Assembly (NCBI GenBank): GCA_050948825.1
Contig: JBMNEO010000006.1
Coordinates: 101,861 to 165,860 of the forward strand
Source of the DNA: DUQX01 sp050948825
GTDB taxonomy: Bacteria; Bacillota; Dethiobacteria; DTU022; UBA8154
DNA length: 64,000 bases
Direction: 5' to 3'
Positions 1-8,569 of this stretch are shown in pieces. Position numbers and translations under genes: made by a program. Position 1 is the stretch's first letter, and every line of letters starts with the position of its first letter. The notes beneath the pieces are model-generated. The model did no database searches. It worked only from the letters and a program-made list of their open reading frames with translations, and was not told where the DNA came from.

Positions 1-265
1 AAGAGAAAGGCCATGAACGGGAGAGTAAATTTGGCTTATTGCCTTTTCAGCGAGCCGGAGACGGTGGAAGACCGGCAGGGCTGCCGTTTTGAAAATCACC
101 CGGGAGCTCTTACCTTTAAAGTCATCTGAGTTAGACGAGTAAAGGTAAGCGTAAAGGCTTGCGTTAAAGCCTCAAGCGGTTACGGTTTCTATTTGGCTGT
201 AACAATTAGGGTGGTACCGCGGGAAAATCTCGTCCCTCAAAAGAAGACGGGATTTTTTGTTTTTA
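1..265 (+). promoter_or_regulatory. T-box riboswitch leader of ileS (isoleucine)
   Basis: The untranslated leader of ileS carries T-box hallmarks. The conserved T-box sequence AGGGTGGTACCGCG lies at 208-221. A stem-loop terminator with arms near 226-234 and 246-254 is followed by a T run to about 265. In the Stem I region the segment GAAAATCACCCGGGAGC (91-107) places an ATC codon at 95-97 where the specifier triplet normally sits, which fits tRNA-Ile. In this family uncharged tRNA pairs with the specifier and the T-box bulge and favours antitermination, so ileS should rise when isoleucine is scarce. The promoter and perhaps the base of Stem I may lie before the window. Confidence 0.93.
224..265 (+). 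terminator. Rho-independent terminator arm of the ileS T-box
   Basis: A hairpin pairs AATCTCGTC (226-234) with GACGGGATT (246-254) and is followed by TTTTGTTTTT. It directly follows the T-box sequence and would be the terminator that competes with the antiterminator. Confidence 0.85.
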
Positions 266-369
266 TATTATGATTTATTATGATTTAATTATAAAAGGAG
301 GTTAGAGCCTGGTTATCAAGTCTCATTTTGACTTGCGGGGTTTTTTTAGGAAGGACCAGGCGGGCGCTT

Positions 370-3159
370 ATGGATTACAGCAATACATTGAATCTTCCCA
401 GGACCGATTTTCCAATGCGAGCGGGGCTGGCTAAAAAGGAGCCTCAGATACTGGAATCCTGGGAAAAGCTCGATCTTTATCAAAAAATGAGGGATAGCAG
501 GCAAGGTTCACCGAAGTTTTTCCTTCACGATGGTCCGCCTTATGCAAATGGCAGTATTCATATGGGGACGGCTCTAAATAAGGTCCTAAAGGATATTATA
601 AATAAATATAAATATATGCGGGGATATGATATTCCCTACATTCCCGGATGGGATACCCATGGTCTGCCTATTGAGCATCAGGTTATAAAGACCAAAAAAA
701 TAAATAGAAATGATGTTACCGAACTTGAATTCAGGCGCATGTGCCGTGAATATGCCCTGCAGTACCTTGATATTCAGCGGGAGCAGTTTAAAAGGCTGGG
801 TGTCGTCGGCGACTGGGAAAATCCTTATGTGACTTTGAAACCGTCCTACGAGGCTGTGCAGCTCGAGATCTTTGGAAAAATGGCGGAGAAGGGTTATATC
901 TATAAGGGACTAAAACCGGTTTACTGGTGTCCTCAGTGTGAGACTGCCCTGGCAGAGGCGGAGATTGAATATGAAGAGCGCCGCTCGCCTTCAATCTTTG
1001 TAAAATTTCCTGTAACTGATAACCTGGGTTTATGGGATGACCGTTTTAGCCCGGCATTTGTAATGATCTGGACAACTACACCCTGGACCATACCGGCCAA
1101 CCTGGCAATTGCCCTGCATCCGGATTACGATTACGTGCTGGTTCAAGTAGAAGATGAATACTATCTTTTAGCTGAAGGGCTGTTAAAGGATGCCTTTAAC
1201 ATTATCGGATTGGCGGAAGGAAATATATGCGGCCGGTTTAAAGGGCGGGAGCTTAAAGGGCTGGGTTGCCGCCATCCTCTTTACGATCGCCAGTCACAGG
1301 TGCTGCTGGCCGATTATGTTACTCTTGAGCAGGGCACGGGTTGTGTCCATATTGCTCCCGGTCACGGCCTGGAGGATTATGAAACAGGTTTGGAGTATAA
1401 TCTTCCTATCTATGCACCCATGGATGGGAAAGGTGTTTTTACCGCGGAAGCTGGTGAATTTGCCGGGCTGCGCTATGATGAAGGGAATAAAGCTGTTACC
1501 ATGGCTTTGGAAAGGGAGAAGGCGCTTTTAAAACTATCTTTTATTACCCACCAGTACCCTCACTGCTGGCGATGTAAGGAAGAAATCATCTTTCGTGCCA
1601 CTGAGCAATGGTTTGCCTCAATACAGCAATTTAGAGAAGACGCTTTGAACGCTGTGAAGGAAGTAAACTGGATTCCCTCCTGGGGTGAGGGAAGAATGAA
1701 CAACATGATTGCGGAAAGGCGTGACTGGTGTATTTCCCGGCAGAGGATTTGGGGGGTCCCGATTCCGGTCTTTTATTGTGAGAGCTGCGGCGAAGCCCTC
1801 CTGACCCCGGAAAGTGTTGCTGCCGTGAAAGACATTTTCAAAAAAGAAGGGTCAGATGCCTGGTACTTTTATCAACCTGAAGAGATCTTACCGAAAAATA
1901 TCAGCTGTTTTTCCTGCGGCGAAAAAAAGTTTCGCAAGGAGCAGGATATCATGGATGTCTGGTTTGATTCCGGTTCCAGCCATGCTGCTGTAGTAAACTC
2001 AAGGGATGATCTGAACTGGCCGGCCGATCTTTATCTTGAAGGAAGCGATCAATTTCGCGGGTGGTTTCAATCTTCCCTGTTAACGGCAGTGGCCGTAATG
2101 GGTAAGCCTCCTTACCGGAACGTTCTCAGCCACGGGTGGGTTGTGGACGGCGAGGGGAGGAAAATGTCCAAGTCACTGGGCAATGTTATCGCCCCGGAGG
2201 ATGTGATTAAGAATTATGGGGCTGATATCCTGCGCCTGTGGGTTTCAAGTGCCGATTTCACAAGCGATGTTCACCTCTCCGGTGATATTTTAAAGCAGCT
2301 TTCCGAGATTTACCGTAAAATCCGCAATACCTGCAGATTTCTATTGGGGAACTGCAGCGATTTTATCCCGGAACGTGACCGGGTCGAATACAGCAGGCTG
2401 GAGGAGATTGATCGCTGGGCTCTGCACCGTTTATATAATCTTGTTCAGAAAACTACCAGGGCTTTTGAGAATTATGAATATCACCAGGTATTTCATGCAC
2501 TGCATAATTTTTCTGTGGTGGATATGAGTAATTTTTATTTTGATATCACAAAAGATCGCCTTTATGTGCTTGCAGAAGATTCCCTTTCCCGCAGGGCTGT
2601 TCAGACGGTCCTGGCAGAGGTTCTGCAAACTCTTACGCTGTTAATCTCTCCGGTGCTATCCTTTACTGCCGAGGAAATCTGGTCCTATATTCCCTTTAAA
2701 AAAGGCGAGAGCGTGATGCTCGCCTCATGGCCTGATCTTCCCTCCTATTACGAGGATGGGCAGCTGGCGGAACGCTGGGAAGTAATACTGCAACTGCGGG
2801 AAGAAGTCAACCGCGTTTTGGAAGCGGCGAGAAAGGAAAAAATTATCGGGTCATCTCTGCAAGCTTCCGTAGAACTTTATCCGAACGAGGAGCTCTATGA
2901 AAAACTGGTGAGCTACGATGCCCTTCTCCCAACTGTTCTAATCGTTTCTTCAACCGTTTTGCATAAACCGGGCGATGAACCCGAGGGCGAATTTGTTACT
3001 GCGCAGGAACTCGGTTTGCGGCTCAAAGTTAAACTTGCACCCGGGGAAAAATGCCAGCGGTGCTGGATGTACTCCCCTACAGTGGGGCAGGATGAAGAAC
3101 ATGAAGGGGTATGCTCCCGCTGCGGGGAAATTCTAACCAACCTGCGGCCGGGCAATTAA
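370..3159 (+). CDS. ileS: isoleucyl-tRNA synthetase
   Basis: Cytosolic class I synthetase that charges tRNA-Ile with isoleucine. From the ATG at 370 the protein has 929 residues, normal for bacterial IleRS. Visible marks are the HIGH-type motif PYANGSIHMG at residues 57-66, the KMSKS loop at 598-602, and C-terminal Cys pairs (CQRC near 895-898, CSRCG near 915-919) that bind zinc in this family. The N-terminus MDYSNTLNLPRTDFPMR matches the usual IleRS start, so I prefer ATG 370 over the in-frame TTG at 328, although a good AAAGGAGG sits at 295-302, nearer the TTG. It is the first gene after the T-box leader and is followed by a DUF5665 gene. Confidence 0.97.
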   Translation: MDYSNTLNLPRTDFPMRAGLAKKEPQILESWEKLDLYQKMRDSRQGSPKFFLHDGPPYANGSIHMGTALNKVLKDIINKYKYMRGYDIPYIPGWDTHGLPIEHQVIKTKKINRNDVTELEFRRMCREYALQYLDIQREQFKRLGVVGDWENPYVTLKPSYEAVQLEIFGKMAEKGYIYKGLKPVYWCPQCETALAEAEIEYEERRSPSIFVKFPVTDNLGLWDDRFSPAFVMIWTTTPWTIPANLAIALHPDYDYVLVQVEDEYYLLAEGLLKDAFNIIGLAEGNICGRFKGRELKGLGCRHPLYDRQSQVLLADYVTLEQGTGCVHIAPGHGLEDYETGLEYNLPIYAPMDGKGVFTAEAGEFAGLRYDEGNKAVTMALEREKALLKLSFITHQYPHCWRCKEEIIFRATEQWFASIQQFREDALNAVKEVNWIPSWGEGRMNNMIAERRDWCISRQRIWGVPIPVFYCESCGEALLTPESVAAVKDIFKKEGSDAWYFYQPEEILPKNISCFSCGEKKFRKEQDIMDVWFDSGSSHAAVVNSRDDLNWPADLYLEGSDQFRGWFQSSLLTAVAVMGKPPYRNVLSHGWVVDGEGRKMSKSLGNVIAPEDVIKNYGADILRLWVSSADFTSDVHLSGDILKQLSEIYRKIRNTCRFLLGNCSDFIPERDRVEYSRLEEIDRWALHRLYNLVQKTTRAFENYEYHQVFHALHNFSVVDMSNFYFDITKDRLYVLAEDSLSRRAVQTVLAEVLQTLTLLISPVLSFTAEEIWSYIPFKKGESVMLASWPDLPSYYEDGQLAERWEVILQLREEVNRVLEAARKEKIIGSSLQASVELYPNEELYEKLVSYDALLPTVLIVSSTVLHKPGDEPEGEFVTAQELGLRLKVKLAPGEKCQRCWMYSPTVGQDEEHEGVCSRCGEILTNLRPGN

Positions 3160-3300
3160 AAAATAAAATCCTGGGGAGAATATAACTGCAAGAGGAAAAA
3201 GGGGTCTTGATTAACCTGATCCTTAATTTGTAAAGAGGGATAAAGCATTTGCCATTTTAATGACGACAACAGTGAGGAGTTAAAAGATAAAGGGCAGCAG

Positions 3301-3567
3301 TTGTTCCTGCTGGAACAGATTGCGGAACTTTCCCATAGAATAGAGAAATTTAACCTGGCGGAGTATATGAACCTTATAAATAATCCCCGCCGTTATATGA
3401 TGGTTAATTTCTTAGGCGGCCTTTTCCGCGGTTTCGGGATTGCGCTGGGGATGACCATCCTCGGGGCGTTCGTACTTTATATTTTACAGCGGCTAGTAGT
3501 TTTAAAGTTACCGGTTATCGGTGATTTTATTGCCGAGCTGGTGCGTATTGTGCTTACCTATATCTGA
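3301..3567 (+). CDS. DUF5665-type small membrane protein
   Basis: An 88-residue protein of unknown function resembling the DUF5665 family of Clostridia. The N-terminal third is a charged helix containing EKFNLAEYM and NNPRRYM. A glycine-rich membrane segment follows (about 39-63, with GFGIALGMTILGAF), then the conserved-looking tail LPVIGDFIAELVRI. The TTG at 3301 has AAAGGG a few bases upstream. The frame is open back to 3244, and an ATT at 3247 behind GAGGG is a possible longer start. The 141 bases after ileS hold no other gene I can support. Family assignment is from recognised sequence character; function is unknown. Confidence 0.75.
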   Translation: MFLLEQIAELSHRIEKFNLAEYMNLINNPRRYMMVNFLGGLFRGFGIALGMTILGAFVLYILQRLVVLKLPVIGDFIAELVRIVLTYI

Positions 3568-3665
3568 TTGCCTATACCGGAAACAGTATGTCAAAGATGA
3601 ATACCTCTTATGAGCAGTGCTTTTCCAGGCAACTGCCTCATCTTTAAATAGAAATGAGGTTGAAG

Positions 3666-4334
3666 ATGACCGATTTAGATTTAGGATATTATTCCCGGTT
3701 ATTGCAGCAGGAGAAGGATAGTCTTTTGAGTTTTATGGCGCAGGAGGGTATGGGTAAGCATGTTTCATTTAAAGACAGTATTGAGGAACTTTCCTTGATT
3801 GATAATCATCCCGCAGATACCGGCTCGGAGCTTTTTGAGCGCTCCAAGGATTTATCTCTGCATGAAAAAAGGCTAAGAAACCTGCAGGATATTGATAGTG
3901 CACTGGAGCGCATCGCTAACGGGAGTTACGGTTTTTGCTTGCGTTGCGCACAGCAGATCGATAGAGAGCGTTTAGAATACCTGCCCAGCGCTTCGTATTG
4001 TTTAAAATGTAAGGAAGAACTGGAAAGAGCGGATAAGGAGGGTAAAGATCGTCCTGTGGAGGAGTATTCCCTTTATCCTCCTTTTAAACGGACCTTTTTG
4101 GACGGGAAGAGCTTTGTCGGCTATGATGGAGAAGATGCCTGGCAGGAGGTGGCCAGGTATGGTTCCGCCGATTCTCCTCAGGATGTGCCGGGAGCTATGG
4201 GTAATCCTGCATACGCTGATGCAGAGGAAAATATCGGCGCTGTTGAAAGAATAGAACAGCTGGAATCGACCGAAAACCGGAGGAAAACCATTGGGGAGGA
4301 AGAGTCAAATCCAGAGGGTGGAAAAGAACACTAA
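3666..4334 (+). CDS. TraR/DksA-family zinc-finger protein (YteA-like)
   Basis: A 222-residue protein of the YteA-like branch of the DksA/TraR family. The N-terminal half is helical (coiled-coil region about 5-85). A C4 zinc finger follows with C91, C94, C112 and C115 (CLRC and CLKC). The C-terminal 100 residues are acidic and look partly disordered. Family members act in the RNA polymerase secondary channel or in sporulation-linked regulation, but the target here cannot be read. ATG 3666 is chosen because GAGGT at 3656-3660 fits it; an upstream ATG at 3654 would add four residues. Its 3' end overlaps lspA by 44 bases, suggesting translational coupling. Confidence 0.85.
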   Translation: MTDLDLGYYSRLLQQEKDSLLSFMAQEGMGKHVSFKDSIEELSLIDNHPADTGSELFERSKDLSLHEKRLRNLQDIDSALERIANGSYGFCLRCAQQIDRERLEYLPSASYCLKCKEELERADKEGKDRPVEEYSLYPPFKRTFLDGKSFVGYDGEDAWQEVARYGSADSPQDVPGAMGNPAYADAEENIGAVERIEQLESTENRRKTIGEEESNPEGGKEH

Positions 4335-4884
4335 CGGGAATAAAAATACAGGAACCAGAGCTCTTTTTGCTGCAGTTGTTCAGGCTTTCTGGAACCGGAT
4401 TAAAGGCCATCATCTTTCAGATGGCACGTTCTTTTTTCTTGCGCTTGTTGTTTTTGCCTTTGACCAATTCAGCAAACTCTGGGTAGTGCGCAGTTTTATA
4501 CCGGGTGAGACTCTGCCCTTGATACCGGATGTTTTTCATATAACCTATGTGCGCAATCCGGGTGCCGCTTTTGGAATATTTGCCCACCATACCCCGGTTT
4601 TTATCGCTGTTTCCTTATTTATGGTTGTAATCATTATTCTGGGGGGACGCTTTTTATCCGGGCGTTATTTTTTAATCCGTTTGGCCCTTGCCTTGCAGCT
4701 GGGAGGCGCGCTGGGAAACTTGAGCGATCGCCTTCGAACGGGTTCAGTAATAGATTTTATTGACTTTCGTTTCTGGCCGGTTTTTAATCTGGCTGATATC
4801 GCCCTGGTGATCGGGATCGCCTTGTTAATTTTTAGTATGATTTACCATAAAACTTATTTTTTTGAGAATAATGGCAGAGCATAA
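4291..4884 (+). CDS. lspA: lipoprotein signal peptidase (signal peptidase II)
   Basis: Membrane aspartic protease that removes signal peptides from diacylglyceryl-modified prolipoproteins. Family motifs are present: DQFSK (58-62), RNPGAAFG (88-95), GNLSDR (142-147) and FNLADI (166-171). D146 and D169 match the catalytic aspartates. Four hydrophobic segments are visible. The TTG at 4291 with GGAGG at 4279-4283 is the likely start and gives 197 residues. The roughly 43 polar residues before the first membrane span exceed the usual family length. It overlaps the upstream DksA-like gene and is followed after 37 bases by a pseudouridine synthase, the common lspA-rluD order. Confidence 0.95.
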   Translation: MGRKSQIQRVEKNTNGNKNTGTRALFAAVVQAFWNRIKGHHLSDGTFFFLALVVFAFDQFSKLWVVRSFIPGETLPLIPDVFHITYVRNPGAAFGIFAHHTPVFIAVSLFMVVIIILGGRFLSGRYFLIRLALALQLGGALGNLSDRLRTGSVIDFIDFRFWPVFNLADIALVIGIALLIFSMIYHKTYFFENNGRA

Positions 4885-4921
4885 TTGCTAAAAGAACAGG
4901 ACATACGGTTGAAAGATTTTT

Positions 4922-5842
4922 ATGGAAAAGAAGGTTCATCTAGTAAAAAGCTCCGAGGAAGGCATGCGCCTTGATCTCTTTTTATCCGCCAGAGAGCCCG
5001 CCTTATCACGGTCGTTTTTACAAAAGCTTTGCGCTAAGGGGAATGTTTTTATCAGCGGTCAGCAACAGTTTAAAAGCGGTTACCGGGTTAGGGAAAACCA
5101 GAAGGTGGAGGTTTGGATACCGCCACCGGAGATTATCGCCGCTCAGCCCGAAGACCTGCCCCTGGAAATTATCTATGAGGATAAGGAACTATTAGTAGTA
5201 AATAAACCAAAAGGGATGGTGGTTCATCCCGCTCCAGGTCATCACGGGGGTACTCTGGTCAATGCCCTGCTTTCCCACTGCGATGTTCTTTTTGCCCTGG
5301 GTGATCGTATCAGGCCGGGCATTGTTCACCGGTTGGACAAGGATACAAGCGGCCTGCTGGTGGTGGCAAAAAATGAGCCTTCTTTCAGGGTTCTCTCCGC
5401 GCAGATTAAGGAAAGGGAGATGAAAAGGGAGTATTATGCTATTGTTCACCGCCTTCCTCCCGTTGATGAGGGAACGATTGATCTCCCGTTAGGGAGGGAC
5501 CCGAATAATCGTAAAAAAATAGCTGTCAGGAAAAACGGCACAGGACGCCGGGCGGTAACCCATTTTAAGGTATTAGATAAGAAGGGCCCTTTTTACCTGC
5601 TTTCATTGAGGCTGGAAACGGGGAGGACGCATCAGATCCGGGTACACCTCTCATATATTGGCTCTCCGGTTGTGGGTGACCCTCTCTACGGGCCGAAACG
5701 TTCTCCTTATAATAAGTACGGGCAGTTTTTACACGCCAGAACTCTTGGTTTTAAACACCCCCGCAGTGCTGAGTATATGGAATTTACGGCAGAACCGGGG
5801 AAGGAGTTTTCAGACCTTTTGAAATATGGGGGAAAACAATAA
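4922..5842 (+). CDS. rluD: RluA/RluD-family 23S rRNA pseudouridine synthase
   Basis: Converts uridines in RNA, most likely 23S rRNA, to pseudouridine. The 306-residue protein has an N-terminal S4 RNA-binding domain (about 14-75) and then the RluA catalytic domain. The signature HRLDKDTSG (136-144) contains the catalytic aspartate D139. The later GRTHQIRVHL and GDPLYG motifs are also typical. The exact target uridines cannot be told from sequence, so the symbol is by family and by position after lspA. The stop codon overlaps the pyrR start in TAATG, indicating translational coupling. Confidence 0.92.
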   Translation: MEKKVHLVKSSEEGMRLDLFLSAREPALSRSFLQKLCAKGNVFISGQQQFKSGYRVRENQKVEVWIPPPEIIAAQPEDLPLEIIYEDKELLVVNKPKGMVVHPAPGHHGGTLVNALLSHCDVLFALGDRIRPGIVHRLDKDTSGLLVVAKNEPSFRVLSAQIKEREMKREYYAIVHRLPPVDEGTIDLPLGRDPNNRKKIAVRKNGTGRRAVTHFKVLDKKGPFYLLSLRLETGRTHQIRVHLSYIGSPVVGDPLYGPKRSPYNKYGQFLHARTLGFKHPRSAEYMEFTAEPGKEFSDLLKYGGKQ

Positions 5843-6411
5843 TGCGTTTAAAATTAATTATGGATGCAAACGGCATCAGGCGGGCTTTGACCCGTATTGC
5901 GCATGAAATTGTTGAGCGAAACAAAGGTACTGAAAATGTAGTTATCGTGGGTATTAAAAGCAGGGGCGAGCCGCTGGCACACCGGTTGGCGGACGGCATT
6001 AAGGAGATTGAAGGTCTCAGGCCGCCCGTGGGGATGCTTGATATTACTCCCTACCGTGATGACATACAAAATGATGATCTGCACGGTGCCAGGGAAGGGG
6101 CTGCTTTTCTGCCGCTGGTTATTACCGGAAAAACGATTGTCCTTGTGGATGATGTTCTTTATACCGGCCGCTCGGTAAGGGCGGCAATGGAGGCCTTGAT
6201 GGACAGGGGGAGGCCGCAGTTGATCCAGCTTGCGGTATTAATTGACCGCGGGCACAGGGAGTTGCCCATCAGGCCGGATTTTGTTGGGAAAAATGTTCCT
6301 ACCAGCAGAAGTGAGAAGATTGCTGTATGTCTGGCGGAGATAGATACAAAAGATGAGGTTTTAATTGTTGAAAATGGGAAACAGGAGACTGACCGTCGTG
6401 GGGGGGGCTAA
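5842..6411 (+). CDS. pyrR: PyrR bifunctional regulator / uracil phosphoribosyltransferase
   Basis: The PyrR family binds pyr mRNA attenuators when UMP or UTP is high and also has uracil phosphoribosyltransferase activity. The 189-residue protein has the PRPP-binding motif VLVDDVLYTGRS (100-111), typical of this family. The start overlaps the preceding stop (TAATG). No PyrR-binding attenuator could fit in front of it and no pyr biosynthesis gene follows here, so it probably regulates pyr genes elsewhere. A run of seven G residues lies near its 3' end (6402-6408). The next gene is convergent and about 135 bases away. Confidence 0.95.
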   Translation: MRLKLIMDANGIRRALTRIAHEIVERNKGTENVVIVGIKSRGEPLAHRLADGIKEIEGLRPPVGMLDITPYRDDIQNDDLHGAREGAAFLPLVITGKTIVLVDDVLYTGRSVRAAMEALMDRGRPQLIQLAVLIDRGHRELPIRPDFVGKNVPTSRSEKIAVCLAEIDTKDEVLIVENGKQETDRRGGG

Positions 6412-6546
6412 TATCTTCATCGGCTATAAACCCTGATTATTAAAACACCCTGTTTTATAAGGACGAATCGTTGCATATGTTTCTGCAGTGTTCCCCAAAC
6501 GGCTGATGATGTAGCTGTCATAATGTAAACAATATCTTACGCTGGG

Positions 6547-8322
6547 TTACAACCGGCGTTGTTTTTTTAATAAGGGGGAAAGGGTTTTTTCATCCGGGGT
6601 GACGTAGATGGTCCTGTAATTTTTATAAGTAACCATCCCCGGTTTTGCACCCGGAATCCTCCGGATGTTTTTTACTGTTGTATAATCTACCGGGACATTT
6701 GAAGAGTGAGCGCCGCGGCTGAAGTGGGCTGCCAGAAGGGCGGCTTCTTTTATTAAGCCTGCATCTGGATTGGCCGTTCTGACAATGACATGGGCTCCGG
6801 GCATATCCTTGACGTGCAGCCACAGGTCGGTTTTTGAGGCAAAATGCCCAACGAGGTAGGCGTTCTGCCGGTTGTTCCGGCCGATACAGATTTCTTCTCC
6901 GCTGGAAGCTGTTATGATGATCGGGTTAAAGGGTACGGTCTTTTCCCTTGGATAAGGCTTGTTTTCTGGAGGCAGGTAACCTGCTTCCTCCAGCTCTTCC
7001 TTTATTTCAAGAAGAGCCTGCAGGTTATTTTTTTCCATGAAATAGAGCACGCTTTCCAGGTAAGCGATCTCATTTTGAGTTTCTTCCAGGGTGCCGGATA
7101 TTTTCTTCTCTCCCTGCCGGCCTTTGCGGTATTTTTTGAAATAACGCTGAGCGTTTTGAGACGGTGAAATACTGGGATCCAGCTCAATTTTTATTTTTTC
7201 GTCCTCCCCGCTGTAGAAATCGACCAAATATATCTCACGGGCTTTTGGAGGAATGTGTTTTAAATTCATGAGAATAAGCTCTCCGCATTTGCGGTAGTAA
7301 TCCGCCTCTTTTGATTTTTTTAACTCCAGAAGCTGCTTTTTTTCTTTACTGCGATATTTTTTTAATGACTGTTCCACCTGCCGGGAGAGTAAAGCATACA
7401 GTCTTTCTTTTGCCTCAGCCCTCTCCCTGTAATCATAATAATCATCCAGCAGCTCGCTGATGGAACCATAACCCCGTTTGTGTTTTGCCGCTGTTTTCAC
7501 AGGGTTAATGGCAGAGTAATCTACAGGGCGGCCCAGATCGTCCAGGAGCAGCGTAGGTGCCCATTTCTTTTCACCATAGATTTGAAAGAGTTCCTGCATT
7601 TTGCTCCACAATAACCGGATTGAGTTCTCTGTCAGGTTTTCCAGGAGCGGTTTTTTTGCTCTTGCTGCAATTTCTTGCGCCAGAAAAGGACTCAGTCCCT
7701 GGATGTTTTCCAGAAGAAATCGGTCCGTGGGTTTACCCTCCGACATCCTTAACTCGTGTTGAAAAGACTCGTAGTTCAGCGCGAAGGGGTGCAGCTTCTC
7801 CTGGGCCGGCGGAGGAAAATAAGTATGATGGGGCATGAGCGTCCGAAAACGGTTTATCGACGGTGGTACTGGTTTTATTGTCCCGAGGATTGTTTGTTTC
7901 CCTTCCGCGTCCGGGTTATTGAGCAGGATAATGTTACTATGACGCCCCATTATTTCCGCTGCCAGAGTTTTTTGTACTTCTTTGCCGCTTTCATTTATAA
8001 CAGAAAAATTTAAATAAAGAGCCCTCTCCAGGGGAGGTTGCTCCAGGGAGACTAAGATTCCGTTAACCAGATGTTTGCGCAGCAGCATGCAGAAGGCGGG
8101 AGGTGATGCCGGATGGTCATGGTGGTGTTCAGTAAGGTTAATTCTTCCCTTTTGCGCATGAATGGAGAGGAATAGAGGCCTTTTTTGCCTGGTTCCTTTA
8201 AAATAGATCAACATATCAGTAGGGTTTAACTGATATATTTTGCTGATCGCCGCTCCCGGCTTGATTAGTTTTTCTTCGATTTCTGTTGATACTGCCCCCA
8301 GTACAAAGGCATCAAAAGCCAT
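6547..8322 (-). CDS. rqcH: RqcH/NFACT-family ribosome quality control protein
   Basis: A 591-residue NFACT protein of the Rqc2/RqcH/FbpA group. In Bacillus, RqcH binds 50S subunits with trapped peptidyl-tRNA and recruits Ala-tRNA for C-terminal alanine tailing. The protein begins MAFDAFVLGAV, the usual NFACT-N start. A charged coiled-coil region (about 290-440) follows, then the NFACT-R part with GRNNRQNAYL and the DLWLHVKDMPGAH signature (about 500-530). The older name fibronectin-binding protein A refers to the same family. The Asp-Arg pair reported to matter in the B. subtilis protein seems to align with E99-R100, which should be checked. It is transcribed alone, convergent to pyrR. Confidence 0.93.
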   Translation of the reverse strand: MAFDAFVLGAVSTEIEEKLIKPGAAISKIYQLNPTDMLIYFKGTRQKRPLFLSIHAQKGRINLTEHHHDHPASPPAFCMLLRKHLVNGILVSLEQPPLERALYLNFSVINESGKEVQKTLAAEIMGRHSNIILLNNPDAEGKQTILGTIKPVPPSINRFRTLMPHHTYFPPPAQEKLHPFALNYESFQHELRMSEGKPTDRFLLENIQGLSPFLAQEIAARAKKPLLENLTENSIRLLWSKMQELFQIYGEKKWAPTLLLDDLGRPVDYSAINPVKTAAKHKRGYGSISELLDDYYDYRERAEAKERLYALLSRQVEQSLKKYRSKEKKQLLELKKSKEADYYRKCGELILMNLKHIPPKAREIYLVDFYSGEDEKIKIELDPSISPSQNAQRYFKKYRKGRQGEKKISGTLEETQNEIAYLESVLYFMEKNNLQALLEIKEELEEAGYLPPENKPYPREKTVPFNPIIITASSGEEICIGRNNRQNAYLVGHFASKTDLWLHVKDMPGAHVIVRTANPDAGLIKEAALLAAHFSRGAHSSNVPVDYTTVKNIRRIPGAKPGMVTYKNYRTIYVTPDEKTLSPLLKKQRRL

Positions 8323-8569
8323 ATTTTCCCCTCCTTACAAAAGGTTTATTTCCCTTGCGCATTAAATTCAGGCCTGTATTTATTTATTAGAATATTTCCA
8401 GGAATTTTGCGGTATCCGCCTGCGTATATTGGGTGGTGAAGTATTTATTAGTATATATGGTGCTTCAGGAAAATGCAATCATTTAACACTACGGGAACGG
8501 CTGCAGGAGGCCGGGGTTCTTTTTTTTAAGCACCTGGAATAAAAAATTAAGAGCGAGGTGGTTATCATT

